From assembly GCA_035771175.1 (NCBI GenBank), contig CM069593.1, forward strand, positions 19,683,956-19,747,955: a stretch of DNA of 64,000 nt. Reading direction: 5' to 3'. The notes beneath the pieces were generated by a model, which did no database searches, was not told the origin of the DNA, and was given only the letters and a program-made list of their open reading frames with translations. Below, in pieces: positions 12,501 to 27,500 of this stretch. The stretch comes from Paratinospora sagittata. Taxonomy: Eukaryota > Streptophyta > Magnoliopsida > Ranunculales > Menispermaceae. Positions within the stretch are counted from its first letter, which is position 1. Every line of letters starts with the position of its first letter. The translations under genes and the position numbers were made by a program.

Positions 12501-15500
12501 ACATGATATCATGAAGTTCTTCAGAAAGGTGAATAAGAAGTTGGTTCGCAAGTATGAAGGGTCATTTCTTATCACAAAGCGAGTTGGGAAAGCTGCTTAT
12601 CAGGTCGAGTTACCTTCTCAGTGGCAGAATCTTCATCCAGTATTTCATGCCAGTAACTTGAAGCCGTGTCATGTTGATCGAGAGGATCCGATTTGTGGGT
12701 GTTCTTCAAGACCAACGACAAATGTCAAGTGCAGACCTGATCGTGAGGTGGAGTATATTGTGTCTGATCGTCGAGTTCCAGGACCTTCACAGAAGCAGTT
12801 CGAGTTAGAGTATTTAGTCAAGTGGAAGGGCCTGCCTGAAGCTGAAGCTGAAGCCAGTTGGGAACTAGCCAGTCCGCCGATAGGGGTGTCGTCGTATTAA
12901 GTGGGGGAGTCTGTCACGGTCATGTTGTCCCATTCACCGTCATTTCTTTTTCATTGTAATCGGGGGTTATTTTTGTAATTTACAGGTCAGTATGATTGGC
13001 CTCACAAAAATGTTTCCTTTTGGGATTAGGGTAAAAGCTTAAGATCTACCTTGTAGGGTAGGTGGTAGTCGCCTAGAGGTAGTGCTTAGGTGTCCCCTAC
13101 AACCAAGTATCCCTTGTAAAGCTACTAACGTGTGTCCCTTGTGGCTACTTGCTATTGCTAGCTTGTAGTTCTCTAGCGATACCTGCTCCCCTAGGTTGTG
13201 TGTGTGTATTCCTTTTGTGTAAACACCAATTGTACAACATTCACTTGAGATTAATACAAATATACTTCCAATTACTTGTTGCCTGTTCTTGTGTGTGTTA
13301 TTGTTCTTTACTTGCAGATTTGCTGACCTTGTTACCTGATATTACTGGGTGCCGCACGGGTATTGCCTTGCCTCATTGACTCGCTCGTGACAACAGGTTG
13401 TGTTTAACTTTAAAAGTTCCACCCAGAAACAGTATCTACGTGGCAGAAAGATCTATCCATATTAAGTTAAGGATGCAGAAATATATATCCTAAGAGCATT
13501 CAGCGAACTATACCTTTTTATAGTACAACATTAACGTGATTCCTTTCTAGATGTTATGTCATTTTTAATTGTGCCTTTCTCTTTATTTTTTGTGCCACTT
13601 TTGTGTATTACTTTAAGATAACTTATGGGCATTTGTTTATCATTTCACTGAAACATAGTACAATCTTGTATCAAAAAATGTATGCGTATTTATATCCGTA
13701 AATGCAGCTGTTCAATTGCATAGACTTTTGTTATTTAATTTGGATTTTGTTTTGTCTTATTTCATATTTGAGTTCACTATTCTCTCCTTCACTTGGTTAG
13801 AGTTAAGATCTTTTATCCGTTTCGGTTATGTATAGGTGCAAAGAGATCACGTGAAGTTATATTATCTGTCCTATGTGATGCGTGTGATGATGGTGATCTT
13901 ACCATTCCTGAAGCTTTGGAAGCAGCTGAAGACATATTTAAGCTAAATGCTGTTCAGTTTTATAAGATTGATGGAATTATTTCCAATTCTCACAACATTA
14001 TTCCTAGTGACATAGTGACAAAAGAGAGCATATCACAAAGTGCAATTGTATTTGTACGCATCATCTGGGTTGACACTTCTGGTCAACATCGGTGCCGTGT
14101 GAGTATTTTTCTTCCCATGATATGGAATGTAAAAGCTCTATATTACTAACACTATTAATTATTATAATGAACGTGCCACAACACAAATAGAAATCTCAAT
14201 ATCAAAGTGACTAAAAATAAAGTGAAAGACTTCTTAAGTTAGAAGGAATGTTTAGTTATGCTATTCCATGGAAATGAATGAATGCAATGGTTGATCATGA
14301 ATTGCCATTCCACTTTCTTTTTACAATAGTTAAATGAACTCTTTACATGTTTTGTCCACTTGGGATATGTTAGAAGCTATGGAAGCCAAAGAATTGTGAT
14401 ACTAAAGATGAACACGCTTATTTCAAAATTTTCCTACAATGGCGTATTATGTGCACAAGGCTCCTACCATTTTTGGGTCTGGGATGGGATGAGGTATGCA
14501 ACCCTACCCTTGCATTGTAGTGATGTTGTTTCTAGATTCAAACCTGTGACCACTAGTTTAAAATGGAGCAACATCTACCATTGCACCAAGGAACGCTCTG
14601 CCCTTCAAGATTTTCTTGATTGTTTAAAAATGATTGCAAATGATTTATCTTTTATTTTGAGGCCTTAGCTGCTAATAGCTATGTATTTCCAAGATATAGT
14701 TTGATAGATATCATACTCTAGCCATAACCCTTTTTTTTGCATCTTTTTGTTATAAGCTATTGTAAGACTATAATGTTTTAGAGGAAAATATGGACCCAAG
14801 TGAAATGAAGTTCTGTTCAGGGGCTTTAGAGAAATTCCTGTGCTTGGAAGAAGCTTTTCATGGTGATGGACCCTTTGACTTGCTAGCATGGTGTTTTACA
14901 TAAAATGACTTGTGATAGAGGAAATAAAGATAAATATAGTGAAGGATGTCTACTTATCTATCAATCAAAGTACTTTAGGATTAAATATTTATTGTCCTTA
15001 GTTTTACATATGGACCAATATTTTCTGAGAAACAAGACGCTTGTCACTTGAGGATGCAAATTTACTCAATTGCTGTAGGTTAAAAGGAGGTTTCAGTGGC
15101 AATTACTTTCTTAGATTTATTGGGTTTTCTTGGACTTGAGACTTGCTTGAAACAATGTTCTACTTCTTGATTTGTTAATTATTTGTTAAAAATGTTTCAA
15201 ATTATTGTATTTTCCATCTGCAATTGCATTTTAATTTTCTTTTATTGATAAGAACAAAAGTGGCATTCTTTGTAGCTTAGTTCAATTGTCAAACTATCAT
15301 TTCAGGTAGTTCCAGCAAAGCGGTTTTGGGAAGTTATCAAGATGAACGGTGTAGGTTTGACATTTGCATCAATGGGTATGAGTTCAAGTTGTGATGGACC
15401 GGCTGAAGGGACTAATTTGACGGGTGTTGGAGAAATTAGGTTGATTCCTGACTTATCAACCAAATGGAAGATTCCATGGTAATGTAGCTACGTTCTTAAA

Positions 15501-18500
15501 GAAAATATGGCATACAATATTCCTAGTTGTTAGAATCGTGATTTGAATCAGTGAATCATACTATTTACAATTTGATTCATTCCAAAATGATTTGAATCAA
15601 AATTTTTAATCACGATATGTGTGAATCGGTCTAAAGAGGTGGCAATTTCTAGTTTTTTATTCATTGATGGTAATGTTGTGCTTTAGATATATGCACTATT
15701 ATTATGCTATAGATATGATATATGACTTGTGCTTAATAAGATATTCAGATAATTATGTTAGATTTTTTAATGCTGGTTATTTCTTGTAGTGAAGTTAACA
15801 TGTCAATTATTACAAATGTTAGTCTTTGATGCTCATTTCTTGCTACTTGTAGTGATCCTCAATGTGTTGGTGTCAATGTGTCGGCATTTGGAAGAAATGG
15901 CTGACATGCATTTATTGTTTGTGTCAATTCATTCTCTTTCTCCTCAATAGGGCGCAAAAGGAAGAAATGGTTTTGGCTGATATGCACCTTAAACCTGGCA
16001 AAGCTTGGGAATATTGTCCAAGAGAGGCCTTGCGGAGGGTTTCAAATATCTTAAAAGATGAATTTAACATGGTATGTATGTGAAGACTCTTATGGATAGT
16101 GACAAGGGCATCTCCGTGATTTTATTCATATAATACTTTATCTGCAGGAAATGGTTGCAGGCTTCGAAAATGAGTTTTATCTTTTGAGGAGTGTATCAAG
16201 GTATGCATTTTCTATTTTTTTATTTGTATTATTTCATTTCATCCAAGGATCGAAAATTCGAATTTTCCCTAAAATTTGGTTCCTTAAAATTGGAATTAAT
16301 TTAGAGAAGTCCAATTCGACGTGGAAATTTTTGTATAAGCGCTTGCCATTAAAAGAAGTTTAAAGAATTTTATTTAAATGTTGTAAAGATCTATTTTCTT
16401 TTAAATATGTTGAAACACACATAATTATATACTTAAAGCTCTTTAAATCTGAAATATAATTGTTTAACTTAAATTTACAATCTGTATGTTTCTTAACACA
16501 TATTGCATTAATAACAAGCTATTTTATGACTTTTATGTTTAACACATATAGGAGATTGATGAACTACACAATTTAAAAGTTACATGTTCATTTTTGTCTT
16601 ATTAGAGATTTTGTCAATCTTAGTTTGCTTCTTCCTTTAATTATTCTTAGTAGTCCTTCCTTACATATTACATTGTACCCGATTCCATTACTTTTATTCT
16701 TTAGGAATATCATCTAATAAAAGTTGAAGTTAGCATAATTGTAGTTGTGTGTGTGTGTGTTTAACTGCATTTGAAAAAAGTAAAAATTATTAGTTTTTTT
16801 AAATTTTACAAATTATTTCTATAATTTACCAAACTTCAACAATTTTTTTTTAATAATTTGATGGTTGAGAACTCAACAAAAGTTTATTAAAATTCGGTGA
16901 ATTATGTCGAATTTTCATTTCATGATTTCATCATCTAATCCATTAAATATATGTAGGGAAGGGAAGGATGAATGGGTACCATTTGATTCAACCCCGTATT
17001 GCTCCACATCTGGGTTTGATGCTGCATCCATTTTAATGCAGGAAATTGATGTGGCTCTTCAATCCATCAATATTTCAGTAGAACAGGTAATATTCATTTG
17101 AAAATTGGTGATTTATTATGTTGTGAGACTTAAGGAGTTTTCTACATGGTAGGATTTCTAGTTCATAATATTTGATCATGGTTTAGAATTCTTAGCTAAC
17201 TAGTACTCAGTGATACTTGTTGATAGAGAGGTTTGATCTTGGATAGCGATGCATTTATTATGGTTAGATGCACAAAGCAAGGACATGAAGAAAATGAAAT
17301 GTTTTCTGTTACTCCCTCTTTTCCTAACTTGCATCAATCTAAGGGAATCAAAACTTAACTTTCCCAGTAAGTATCACTTAGCAAGGAAATTTTAAGTTGA
17401 ACTTATTTCTCTATTTGTTATATTTATGCTTCTATGGTATCCACTTGGTTGTTTAAAAATTAAATATTAAATTTAAAAAGTGACAATACTCCTTTTTTAC
17501 CTTGCAAAATCATTCTGTAGGAATAGTGGACTGCATGAGTTGTAATTTTGGAATAGTCAGCTAAAGCAATCCTACTTTCCAAATGTTGCCATCTTTAACT
17601 ATGTCAAACTGCTTACCAAGAATGCTCCTCATTTGGTCACTCTAATCTTCTAGAACCACAACTGTCATTTTATTGTATGTAAATCAGTTTTATACCTTGC
17701 CTTGTATGATTATTAAACATTTAACTACACATGCAGATTTAGAATTCCCACACGCACACACACATATTTAACCTTAACAGTTAGCCAATGTTGCAGTTTC
17801 ATGCAGAATCTGGTAAAGGTCAGTTTGAAATAGCTCTGGGGCATACTGTTTGTAATCCTGCTGCAGATAACTTGATCTTTACCCGCGAAGTTATCAGAGC
17901 TGTTGCCAGAAAGCATGGATTACTAGCAACTTTTGTGCCAAAGTAAGTTCATAATTTCAATCTGTCATATTAGATATTTTCTTTAATATAATGAAACACA
18001 ACACAATTTTTATATTGGTTGATATGTAAATTCTTTCAATTTAGTTATTTTATGGGTCAAAAACTGTTCTACAAAACTTCATGACAAATTTTATGAGAAA
18101 AGCTGGTACATAGAGAATGTCAACTGGCTGACTTCACTCTAGCTCTTGCGAAATTACTTATTTTGTTCAAATAATGAAAACTGTATTTCAATAATTGTTT
18201 GTTGGAATATCAGAGGCTTAGGTAATGGTCAAAAAAGGGGTTTAATAAGAAGGGTAATCAGACGACACAACCCGGACATCATTATGCTACAAAACAGAAA
18301 AGGCATTCTTTGGTCGGTGACAACTTGGTCATGTATGGGGATCAAGATTCAAGGGGTGGATTTCCTTGCCCGCAATGGGCTCGTCTGGGGGCATCTTAAT
18401 TGCTTGGGACTCGAAAGTAGTTTAGGTCATTGATAACATGGTGGGCAACTTCTCAGTGTCTGTGCATATAAAAGGTGCTGATAACAAGGACAGGTTGTTA

Positions 18501-21500
18501 ATCGGAGTCTATGGTCCATCATCACCGGCATCTCGACAATTTTTTTTGGGACGAGCGTGTAGGATTGTCTGTGGTATGTGGGAGGAAATGGTGTCTAGGG
18601 GGAGACTTTAATACCCTTAGACATTTGGCGGAGAAATCAAACAGATCTAGGCTTACGAGAAGTATGAAAGAATTTGATCAACTTCTCGGTGAACTAGAAC
18701 TGAAGGACTCACCTTTGTGTAATGCGGCCTGTAGGATTTTGATCCAACTAATTGCCATGTGGCATGGCCACATGGGTTGTCATGTGGCAACCCACTAGTT
18801 GTGGGTGGTTTTAGTAACCACCTAAACCCATGCATCCCACGTTTTCTATTATAGTGGGTAGTTGCATGAGGTGGTTGTGAGTGATTTGTATAAATAAGAG
18901 TTTCATTGAAACTAAAACAAGAAGAAGAAGAAAGAGCCCGTGTAGTTTTATATACTCCTCTTAATCTTGTTAGATTCAAGATTACAATGGCACTTAGGCT
19001 GTGGAAAACGAATCGCACTCATCATGTGGTATGATTCATCGTGAGATTTGAATTGGAGGAGCAACGAACACGTGAAACATTGGATCTTGGAACGCTTTTG
19101 CATTTGGTAACATCTTTCCGATCTATTTTGTATTGGAACATGTTAGTTTCCAACATTGGTATCAGAGAAATCGTCGGTGTTTTCGTGTTTGTTATGTGCC
19201 AATTTTTTTATTTTTTTTTCAATCAGGTCGCTTTGATCCGATTGTCCGGGCATGTAGGATTTTGATCCAACTAATTGCCATGTGGCATGCCCACATGGGT
19301 TGTCATGTGGCAACCCACTAGTTGTGGGTGGTTTTAGTAACCACCTAAACCCATGCATCCCACGTTTTCTATTATAGTGGGTAGTTGCATGAGGTGGTTG
19401 TGAGTGATTTGTACGAATAAGAGTTTCATTGAAACTAAAACAACTAGAAGAAGAAAGAGCCCATGTAGTTTTATATACTTCTTCTCTTAATCTCGTTAGA
19501 TTCAAGATCACAATGACACTTGGGCTGTGGAAAACGAACCACACTCATCATGTGGTGTGATTCATCGTGAGATTTGAATTGGAGGAGCAGCGAACACGTG
19601 AAACATCGGATCTTGGAACGCTTCCGCATTTGGTAACATCTTTCCGATCTATTTATTTAATGTTGGAAACTAATTGGTAACAATCATTGGTAACATATCA
19701 TCGTAGAAATCAACAATTTGAACTTGTATAACACAATCACATATAACTCATTTTTTTTTTTTAACTTTTCTATAGATATGGAATGGGACCCAGATGCTAA
19801 TGGTGTTTACACCTTGTACTTCGCCTTTCAAGAGTACAAGATGAATCTGAAACATACCTTATCAGAACACATTAGCCAAATCAATTTTATGATTTGGGAA
19901 CTTCTTTGCATGGGCGTGGTACTAGATATGGAAGACCGTAACAGGGTTCTTCTTGACTCCATCACTGAAGAATGGAGAGAGTATGTTGACAAAATTAAGG
20001 AAAGTTCCAACATATTTAATTTTATGAAGATAGTTGAGGAACTTAAAAAAGTAGAGTGGCACAAAATGCGCCTGCTAGAAGAAGAGCGCCCTATTGTCGA
20101 GAATGTAAGGCGGTCTTTGATATTGTCAACGCACCCGAACAAGAGAAGTGCAAGTGGAATGTGCTATCTTTCAGGTACGAGTACACCATCGTTCTTAGAT
20201 TGTCATGCAAGGAACATGGTGAAGAATGCGATGGACGCATTCAAGGAAACGATGCCATTTTAGGGAGTCCTATTTCAATCTTAGTACATAAGTCAGGAGT
20301 CTAATGTAAATAAATGTGCAAAATGCTTTAAATATCTTATGATGTCTATGTTTATGATCTAGCTTGATAGAATTATGCAATTGAACCTTGTTATATGCTA
20401 TATGCAATAAAATTCATTTATTTATTTCAATGCATCATTTAGACTATGATATACATAATTCTATTGTGATCTTACAGTGGGAAAAAGAAATGCCTATTTC
20501 TTGCATTTACTACTTTTAATTTGCGTGAAATTAATTAAATCTTAAATAAGTTTATTAAAGAAGTAAGTGATGATTGTGAAACTAAGTGAGCTTTCGATCT
20601 TATTCTTTAATCCACTTGTTTGTCTATTTAATGGAGTTTTTGGTCGCAAATCTAAGTTATAATGTTGTGCAATACGTTAATTAATACATGCTTTATGTTC
20701 TAAACTTGATGTTATTACTATTCTTTTAATAGAAATGTCTTCTGCTTCAAAAAACATCATTGCCGATCTGAACAAAGGAGAGAAACTGAACGGAGACAAC
20801 TTTGATATGTGGCATCGAATAGTTCAATTTATTCTGGAGGAGCAAGAGGCCCTCGAAACTCTCACCCACACCCACACCCACACCATGTCTGAACCAGAGC
20901 GTGGGACAACTGCTTGACACAAGGACTTGGAAGCGTTTCAGATATGGAAACACAAGAATAGCATTGCTCGCATCACTATGCTTAGCAACATGCAAGATGC
21001 CTTACTATGCCAGTTTGAGCAGTATGAGATCGCTCAAGAAATGTGGATTGCTTTGAAGGATAAATTTGGGATGACATCAGCAACCAAGCTATGTCAGTTG
21101 ACCATTAAGTTTGACACCTATGTGAAGCGTCAGCATCACATGATCAAACAACATCTAAGGGAATTGTCAAACATGATCCGGGAATTGAACGGTGTTGGGC
21201 ATGTTCTCACGGATGAACAACAAGTCAATGATGTCACTCGTTCCCTTCATCAGAACTGAGAGCATCTGAAAGTAACTCTAACACATAACGACAATATCAA
21301 GACTTTTGATGATATTGCTCGTCATGTTGAATTGGAGGCTGAGGGCATTGAAGCAGCTAAGACCTCTGCTCATTCACTAGTTGCCGAAGCTTTTGTTTCC
21401 AGTTCCAAGCAAAAGGGGAACCGTAAGTTCAAAAGGAACAACAAGAAAAGCAATCTGGCTCCCACAAGAAGGATCAAGAAACTTGACTACAACCGCCGCA

Positions 21501-24500
21501 AGAGGGGCCGACATGGAGGTAGGCAGAAGGACAAGAAAGACATCAAATGCTACAATTGTGGAAACAATGGGCAATGCAAGGGAATGCACTGAACCAAAGA
21601 AGGAGAAGGTATTTTTAACTACTTTTTCTAAATGTTATGTTTCCAGTTGTTGCTTGCTTACTGAATCACGTCCTATGTGGATCATTGACTCAGAGGCAAT
21701 GGACCACATAGCGAAAGACCGAGGAGCTTTCGTAGATTATCGTCAGATTCCAGTGGGAGCTCGATGGATATTCGTAGGGAACAACAACAAGGTAGCCGTT
21801 CGTGGGATTGGAACATGCAAGCTGGTGTTGCGTGATGGACAAATCCTGCTCCTTCACGATGTCCTCTATGCACCGGACATTAGAAGGAATTTGATTTCCG
21901 TAGTAGTCTTTCTTAGTTTTGGTTTCAATTTGAACTTTAGTAATGATGGTGTGGTTTTACAATTGGGAACTCAGTTTTATGGTTTTGGACATTGTTGATG
22001 GTTTTATCATTTTGGATACTGAATGTTTAAATTCTAATGTTAATTCAGTTCTCTCTTATGTTTCATCTTCTTCTAATTCTGTCATAGATGTGAATGTTTG
22101 GCATGCTAGATTAGGACATATTGGGCAAGAAAGAATGAACAGATTAGCTCGAGAGGGAGGGTCTGTTAGGCTCTCTAACGAGAATTGACTTGCCCATTTG
22201 TTCGCATTGTTTGGCTGGTAAAGCTAACAGAAAACCTTTTGGAAACACACACATGGGAACATAAACATTGTTTGTATTTGTGAATGTTTGTATGACATCC
22301 AAACTAATGTAGGAAACTAACATGTTCCAATACAAAATAAATAAATAGATCGGAAAGACGTTACCAAATGCGGAAGCGTTCCAAGATCCGATGTTTCACG
22401 TGTTCGTTGCTTCTCCAATTCAAATCTTACGATGAATCACATCACATGATGAGTGTGATTCGTTTTCCACAGCCCAAGTGCCATTGTGATCTTGAATCTA
22501 ACGAGATTAAGAGAAGGAGTATATAAAACTACATGGGCTATTTCTTCTTCTAGTTGTTTTAGTTTCAATGAAACTCTTATTTATACAAATCACTCACAAC
22601 CACTTCATGCAACTACCCACTTCATGCGGGTTTAGGTGGTTACTAAAACCACCCACAACTAGTGGGTTGCCACATGACAACCCATGTGAGCATGCCACAT
22701 GGCAATTAGTTGGATCAAAATCCTACATCTCCCACTCGCACATGATGTGTGCAAGCATAACCAGGTCGAAACACACACATGGGCGCCCTGATTTTGATCC
22801 ATTACATACATATACTCTCATAGTCGCACATTGTGTGTACGAGATTAATCTCATCTTTTGAATTAATCAACGTGGCAAATGGACCGTGCGACCGTGAGAA
22901 CACCTATAAGCGGGAGCTCTATACTAGAAACTCACGAAGAACCACCATAGAGACATCAACCCTTTTAGAAGAAACTAATGTTAGTGTTTCATAATGCCCT
23001 AGATCCATCTAATCACACCTGTCCAAATATCTCTAATCCCTCAAAAAGAGTTATACTTAGACTACCAGTTCTAACATTATATTCTCACTTATATTGCCAT
23101 CCAAATGATGCAACATAAGTTATCGCGATAGAAAATATAAAGTAGATGTGTGTTTTTAGATGATCTTCCTGTCGGCCTCACACTATCCAACTCCAAATTA
23201 ACTACTTTCCCAGCTAAGTACCTTAAGGTCAAATCAAACATAACCTGTAGGTAATTTGCCAAAGTAGCTAATCATCAACCCTTCGTTGTATAGTGTAGTC
23301 AGTAGTATTAAGGGCATATTTATAGTCATATCAATCAAAGATAAATGACATCTAGGACTCACACAGTGAGGAAGCAGGGATCCATTCTCTCACTTCCTAG
23401 TTTGGTCGTCTTAACATATGATTCCAAATCACATGCTACAATGGAGTAACTCTTTTTAAAAAGAGTGTATGTTCTACTCAAAACCACTGTACAAAACTTG
23501 GTCTAGTCGCATTCTAGCGCCTAACTCGATTTCTTTAAAGCTCGCCGTTCAAAAGCCCCAATTAATAGATCTCGCATCTGATAAAAAAACTACAAGCTTA
23601 ATGGATATTGGGCTTATTCATTATCAATTTTTTATCTAAAGGACCTCATCTTGACTCCTATTGCTATTCGAAGCAACAATAGCCAAAAAGTCTCATCTCT
23701 GCTTGCTTTTCATTAAGCTCCAAGAGGCGATTGCTCGTGTGAGCAAGTCAATCAAACCTGTGAACATACTCGTGTGTTGGTGTTGGTATTGAAAGAAAAT
23801 GCATGATATGAACAACATGATTTCATGAATATAATAAAGCATCATGTATCAAATAAATAGAAAATTTATTGCATGCTACGCAACCCATACTCCTTATAAA
23901 CAAAAACAAATAGACTTAATCTTTGGGTGAACTATTATTTTAAACGTAGGATCATGTTGTTATATGGTGCATATATGTTTCATATTTTCATGACATTTGG
24001 GGTCCTTTTTAAGCAATAGTCACTTGACAATTAAACAAATTGTCTATGATCTCAATGCACTAGCGCTAAAACATTGTCTTTGCCGAAATCATGTAAGTCA
24101 TTTGCTTCTTAGATAGCATGAATATATGTTATCTATTTTATTTTCATAGTTAACAATGAGAGGCAAGTCCAACTCATGCTATTTGTTCATAGAACTTCAT
24201 TGTTTAAATGAAAAGATATTCAAACAAGAGTTTCCTTCTAGATACATACCCCAATTGGCTTCTGTATAACCTAATAAGAGCAAGTCATCGGCTTGATGAC
24301 ATAAACACATACCATTGTGCCTTTATATAATCCTCATAACATTTATATAATGCGCGATTCCAAGGTTAAATTAATGAAATTGAACTGAACTAGCTATATA
24401 TCAATATATCAGGACATATACATTTCATAGTGTACAATAAACTTTTAATAACAATTCAATAAGGTAGTTTGGACATTTGTTCTCATGTTATAGGAGTCCT

Positions 24501-27500
24501 TGACACAATTCTGACTTAAAGGCGTCATTTTGCTATACCATGTCAATGGGTTTATAATTTCACTTATGAAATTTTATCCTCACACCCAGTGAGAAGAGTA
24601 ATTCACCCATGTCCTTCATATCACAATTAAAGGACAACCAAACTTAAATGGCGACAATTAAAGAAAAATATTTTCCAACTAGAAAACATCATCGATAAAC
24701 AAAGACAAAAGATTATTATTACTCGTGAACGCTTACACACATATTCAGTGGTTTTCATTATTCTTGTAAATACATAAGAAGTAATTACATGATGAAATCT
24801 CAAGTAACACCGTTTGGATGAATTTCTATAGCCATAAAGAATATGTCAGAGCAAGCAAACTTTGCGCTCTTAGATCATTTACATCAAAGCCTATGGCTTG
24901 TTACTATGACCAATTCATTCACTAGTCAACGTTGAATAAAATAATTTTGACATCAGTTTGATGCAAGTCAAAAGCCTAATGTCAGATGATATCACTTAAA
25001 ATAAATAGACTTAAACTGAAAAATATGAAGCAAATATTTTTCATGGTCTATTTGATCTAGTTGAGTGAGACTGCTAAATGTGTCTATATGATGATCTTAT
25101 TACTTGACATTTATATCGAGAATACATTTATTCCCAACAAGTCTACGCCCAGGTTAGAGATCAACCAAGTCCCAGACATGGTTTCACAATATAGACTCTC
25201 ATTTCCTTTTAGATTGCCCGTGAAACAAGATCCTTTAACTGATTAGAAAGAGCCTTTTAAGTGGACCTCGGTATTAATCAGGCATAAGCAACCATACGTG
25301 CTTTACCTTGATATATTTGTCATGCCTTACTGCATTATCAGTGCTAGCGCCCCTTATTAGGCGAGCATGGATCTCAACTAATACCATTATTCTCCATACT
25401 TAACCACCTCTAATCCCATTATTGAGCCTAGTTCAATGTTAAAAAAGTCTCATTTCTTTTATTTAGCAGAGCAAATGTAGAAGTTTATTCCTCTAAAGAA
25501 TACCTTTACAAGTGCTTCCATGCATCTACTCATCATTTGAAGCTAGCAAGTAAATATCACTCCCACTTGAATCAAGAATTAGATGTGTAATCATGTCAGC
25601 GACGCAATGACATTTCTTTCAGGATCATTCATTTAATAAATGATCCATTGAAGTTTCATAAAAGCTAAGAAAATCATTTTGTAAATGTCACATCTCTAGA
25701 TTCAAACCAAAGAATACTTTCCATCTTATTGTTCACATATGAACACTATAACCTCAAGAGTGTTCCAAATCATTTATTAAAGAGGAATTTCTTTCCTCTG
25801 AGAATGGACTTTCCATATCTGCAAGAGGTATTGTGAACATAATCAGCAATTACACATAATTGCTAATGAACTTGATCAGGTGCATCACCTATCCAAAGTT
25901 TAAATTTAATGGAAGTAACATTGTTTAAGGGCTCATGGTTAATCATATAAACAACAATCAATAATGCAATAACTCCAAGAAAACATATAGTTTTCTCTTT
26001 GCAATTATTGATGTAACCATGTTAAGGGATTTGCCTATTCTAGATTTCTGCAACATCATATTGTCGCGAAATTCGAAGAATAGTTAACTTTCTAGTAATC
26101 CCTTTTGTCATCACAAAATGTCAGAACTAGTTCTTTGTATATTATTAGGAGAGATCCACTATTTAAAACTCAAAGCCTAAACTTCTCGTCGACCACACAC
26201 AGAGTATCTAGTGAACTTCGAATGCCAATTGTTTTTGAGTTTATTACATTATCAAATATAATAAAAGAATAAAGTTAGAAACTTAAAAAAGTTTTGAGAA
26301 TGTGAAAAATAAGAAGTGTTAATACCTAATATTGTTGCATTTTATTTGTTAGGTTTCTATTCGTTTCTTCTATTGATATATATATAAACATAAAATTTGA
26401 AAGCGTTTGACTTATAAAATTACGATATGTGCTCATTAAGTTTTTAATAATGTTTATTACAATTGAAGCAATTAATATATCAAATTTGTATCTTGAGTGC
26501 TTGACATTGTTATGTGATAAGGTAAGCATACATAGAAGTAGCTCAAGTTTGTTTATATTTCATACTTCTCTATTTACTAATGATATTTCATTTTTCAGAA
26601 TTAATGTAAAATTTTTTATATATTCTTTTTATAAAAATGTAAGGGTTATGCCTTCTACTACCTCAAGGCTTACATCTTGCCTCACAATGGAAAATCACTT
26701 CAATTACACTTCACTAGTTTAAAAACCTTGATTGGTGATACTGGATTAGATCGTATGTTCTTTAGCTTGGTATCACTTGTGATTGCTTTTTGTTTATCGA
26801 TCACTGGCTTGGGAATCCCTAATTTCCTGATATTATCTGTTCTGAAGATATTTATTGCTCCAATCCTTCTAATAGGCAGTTTGAGATGGTGCTTAAAAGA
26901 CATATTTTTAGTTCATTCAAACTGCTAAAATTTCCTTCAGTGAGATTTTATTCTTGATCTCATTTGGGCTTTTAAGTCATGGAATTATTTTGGTTATAGG
27001 TATTCGTTGGATGAAATTGGCTCGGGATCCCATGTGCATATAAGTCTGTTGGAGAATGGAAAGAACATTTTTATGGCATCTGAAGGCCAATCAAGATATG
27101 GAATGTCTAAGGCTGGAGAAGAGTTCATGGCAGGAGTTTTTAGTCATCTGCCTTCAATCATGGCATTTACAGCTCCACTTCCAAATAGGTTAACATATTA
27201 TTTTTCTCAAAGAAACTAATCCCCTTCAATCTCATGAACTTCTATTCATGTCTTGTTCAAGTATATACTATAGAAGGCAATATCTATCCAAACCAGTGGC
27301 CAAAGGTTGAGCATTTTTTAATCAGAAAAGGTAGTGGTTAATCTGGCTTGTGTAGAAAAATATGGAATTTTTATTCTCTTTTTTGCTATGCTGCCTAATT
27401 ATGTTAGCACTTCATAGAGAAAAGCCCTAAAAATCATATCTCATTCTTCGTAACATATATTAAACATTTTTTATTCCTGTGATTGTTATCATATGATTGA

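Larger units (their letters stand above)
8126..13392 (+). mobile_element. Ty3/Gypsy chromodomain retrotransposon (chromovirus), nearly full length
   Basis: A 5.27-kb element in a NodGS intron, in the same direction as the gene. Two similar LTRs (8126-8591 and 12912-13392) start TGTCACGG and end GTGACA. A tRNA-iMet primer site (TGGTATCAGAGC, 8594-8605) follows the 5' LTR, and a polypurine tract (AAGTGGGGGAGTC, 12899-12911) precedes the 3' LTR. Domain order is gag, protease, RT, RNase H, integrase, chromodomain, which is Gypsy order. The short LTRs, small size and C-terminal chromodomain suggest the Reina type, but the lineage is a guess. ACAG occurs on both flanks as a weak target-site duplication. 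Stops and frameshifts make it non-autonomous. Confidence 0.92.

Noticed and set aside
26429..26928. Open frames in the intron just before exon 27000-27188
   Set aside because: Low-complexity hydrophobic or AT-driven translation without family resemblance.
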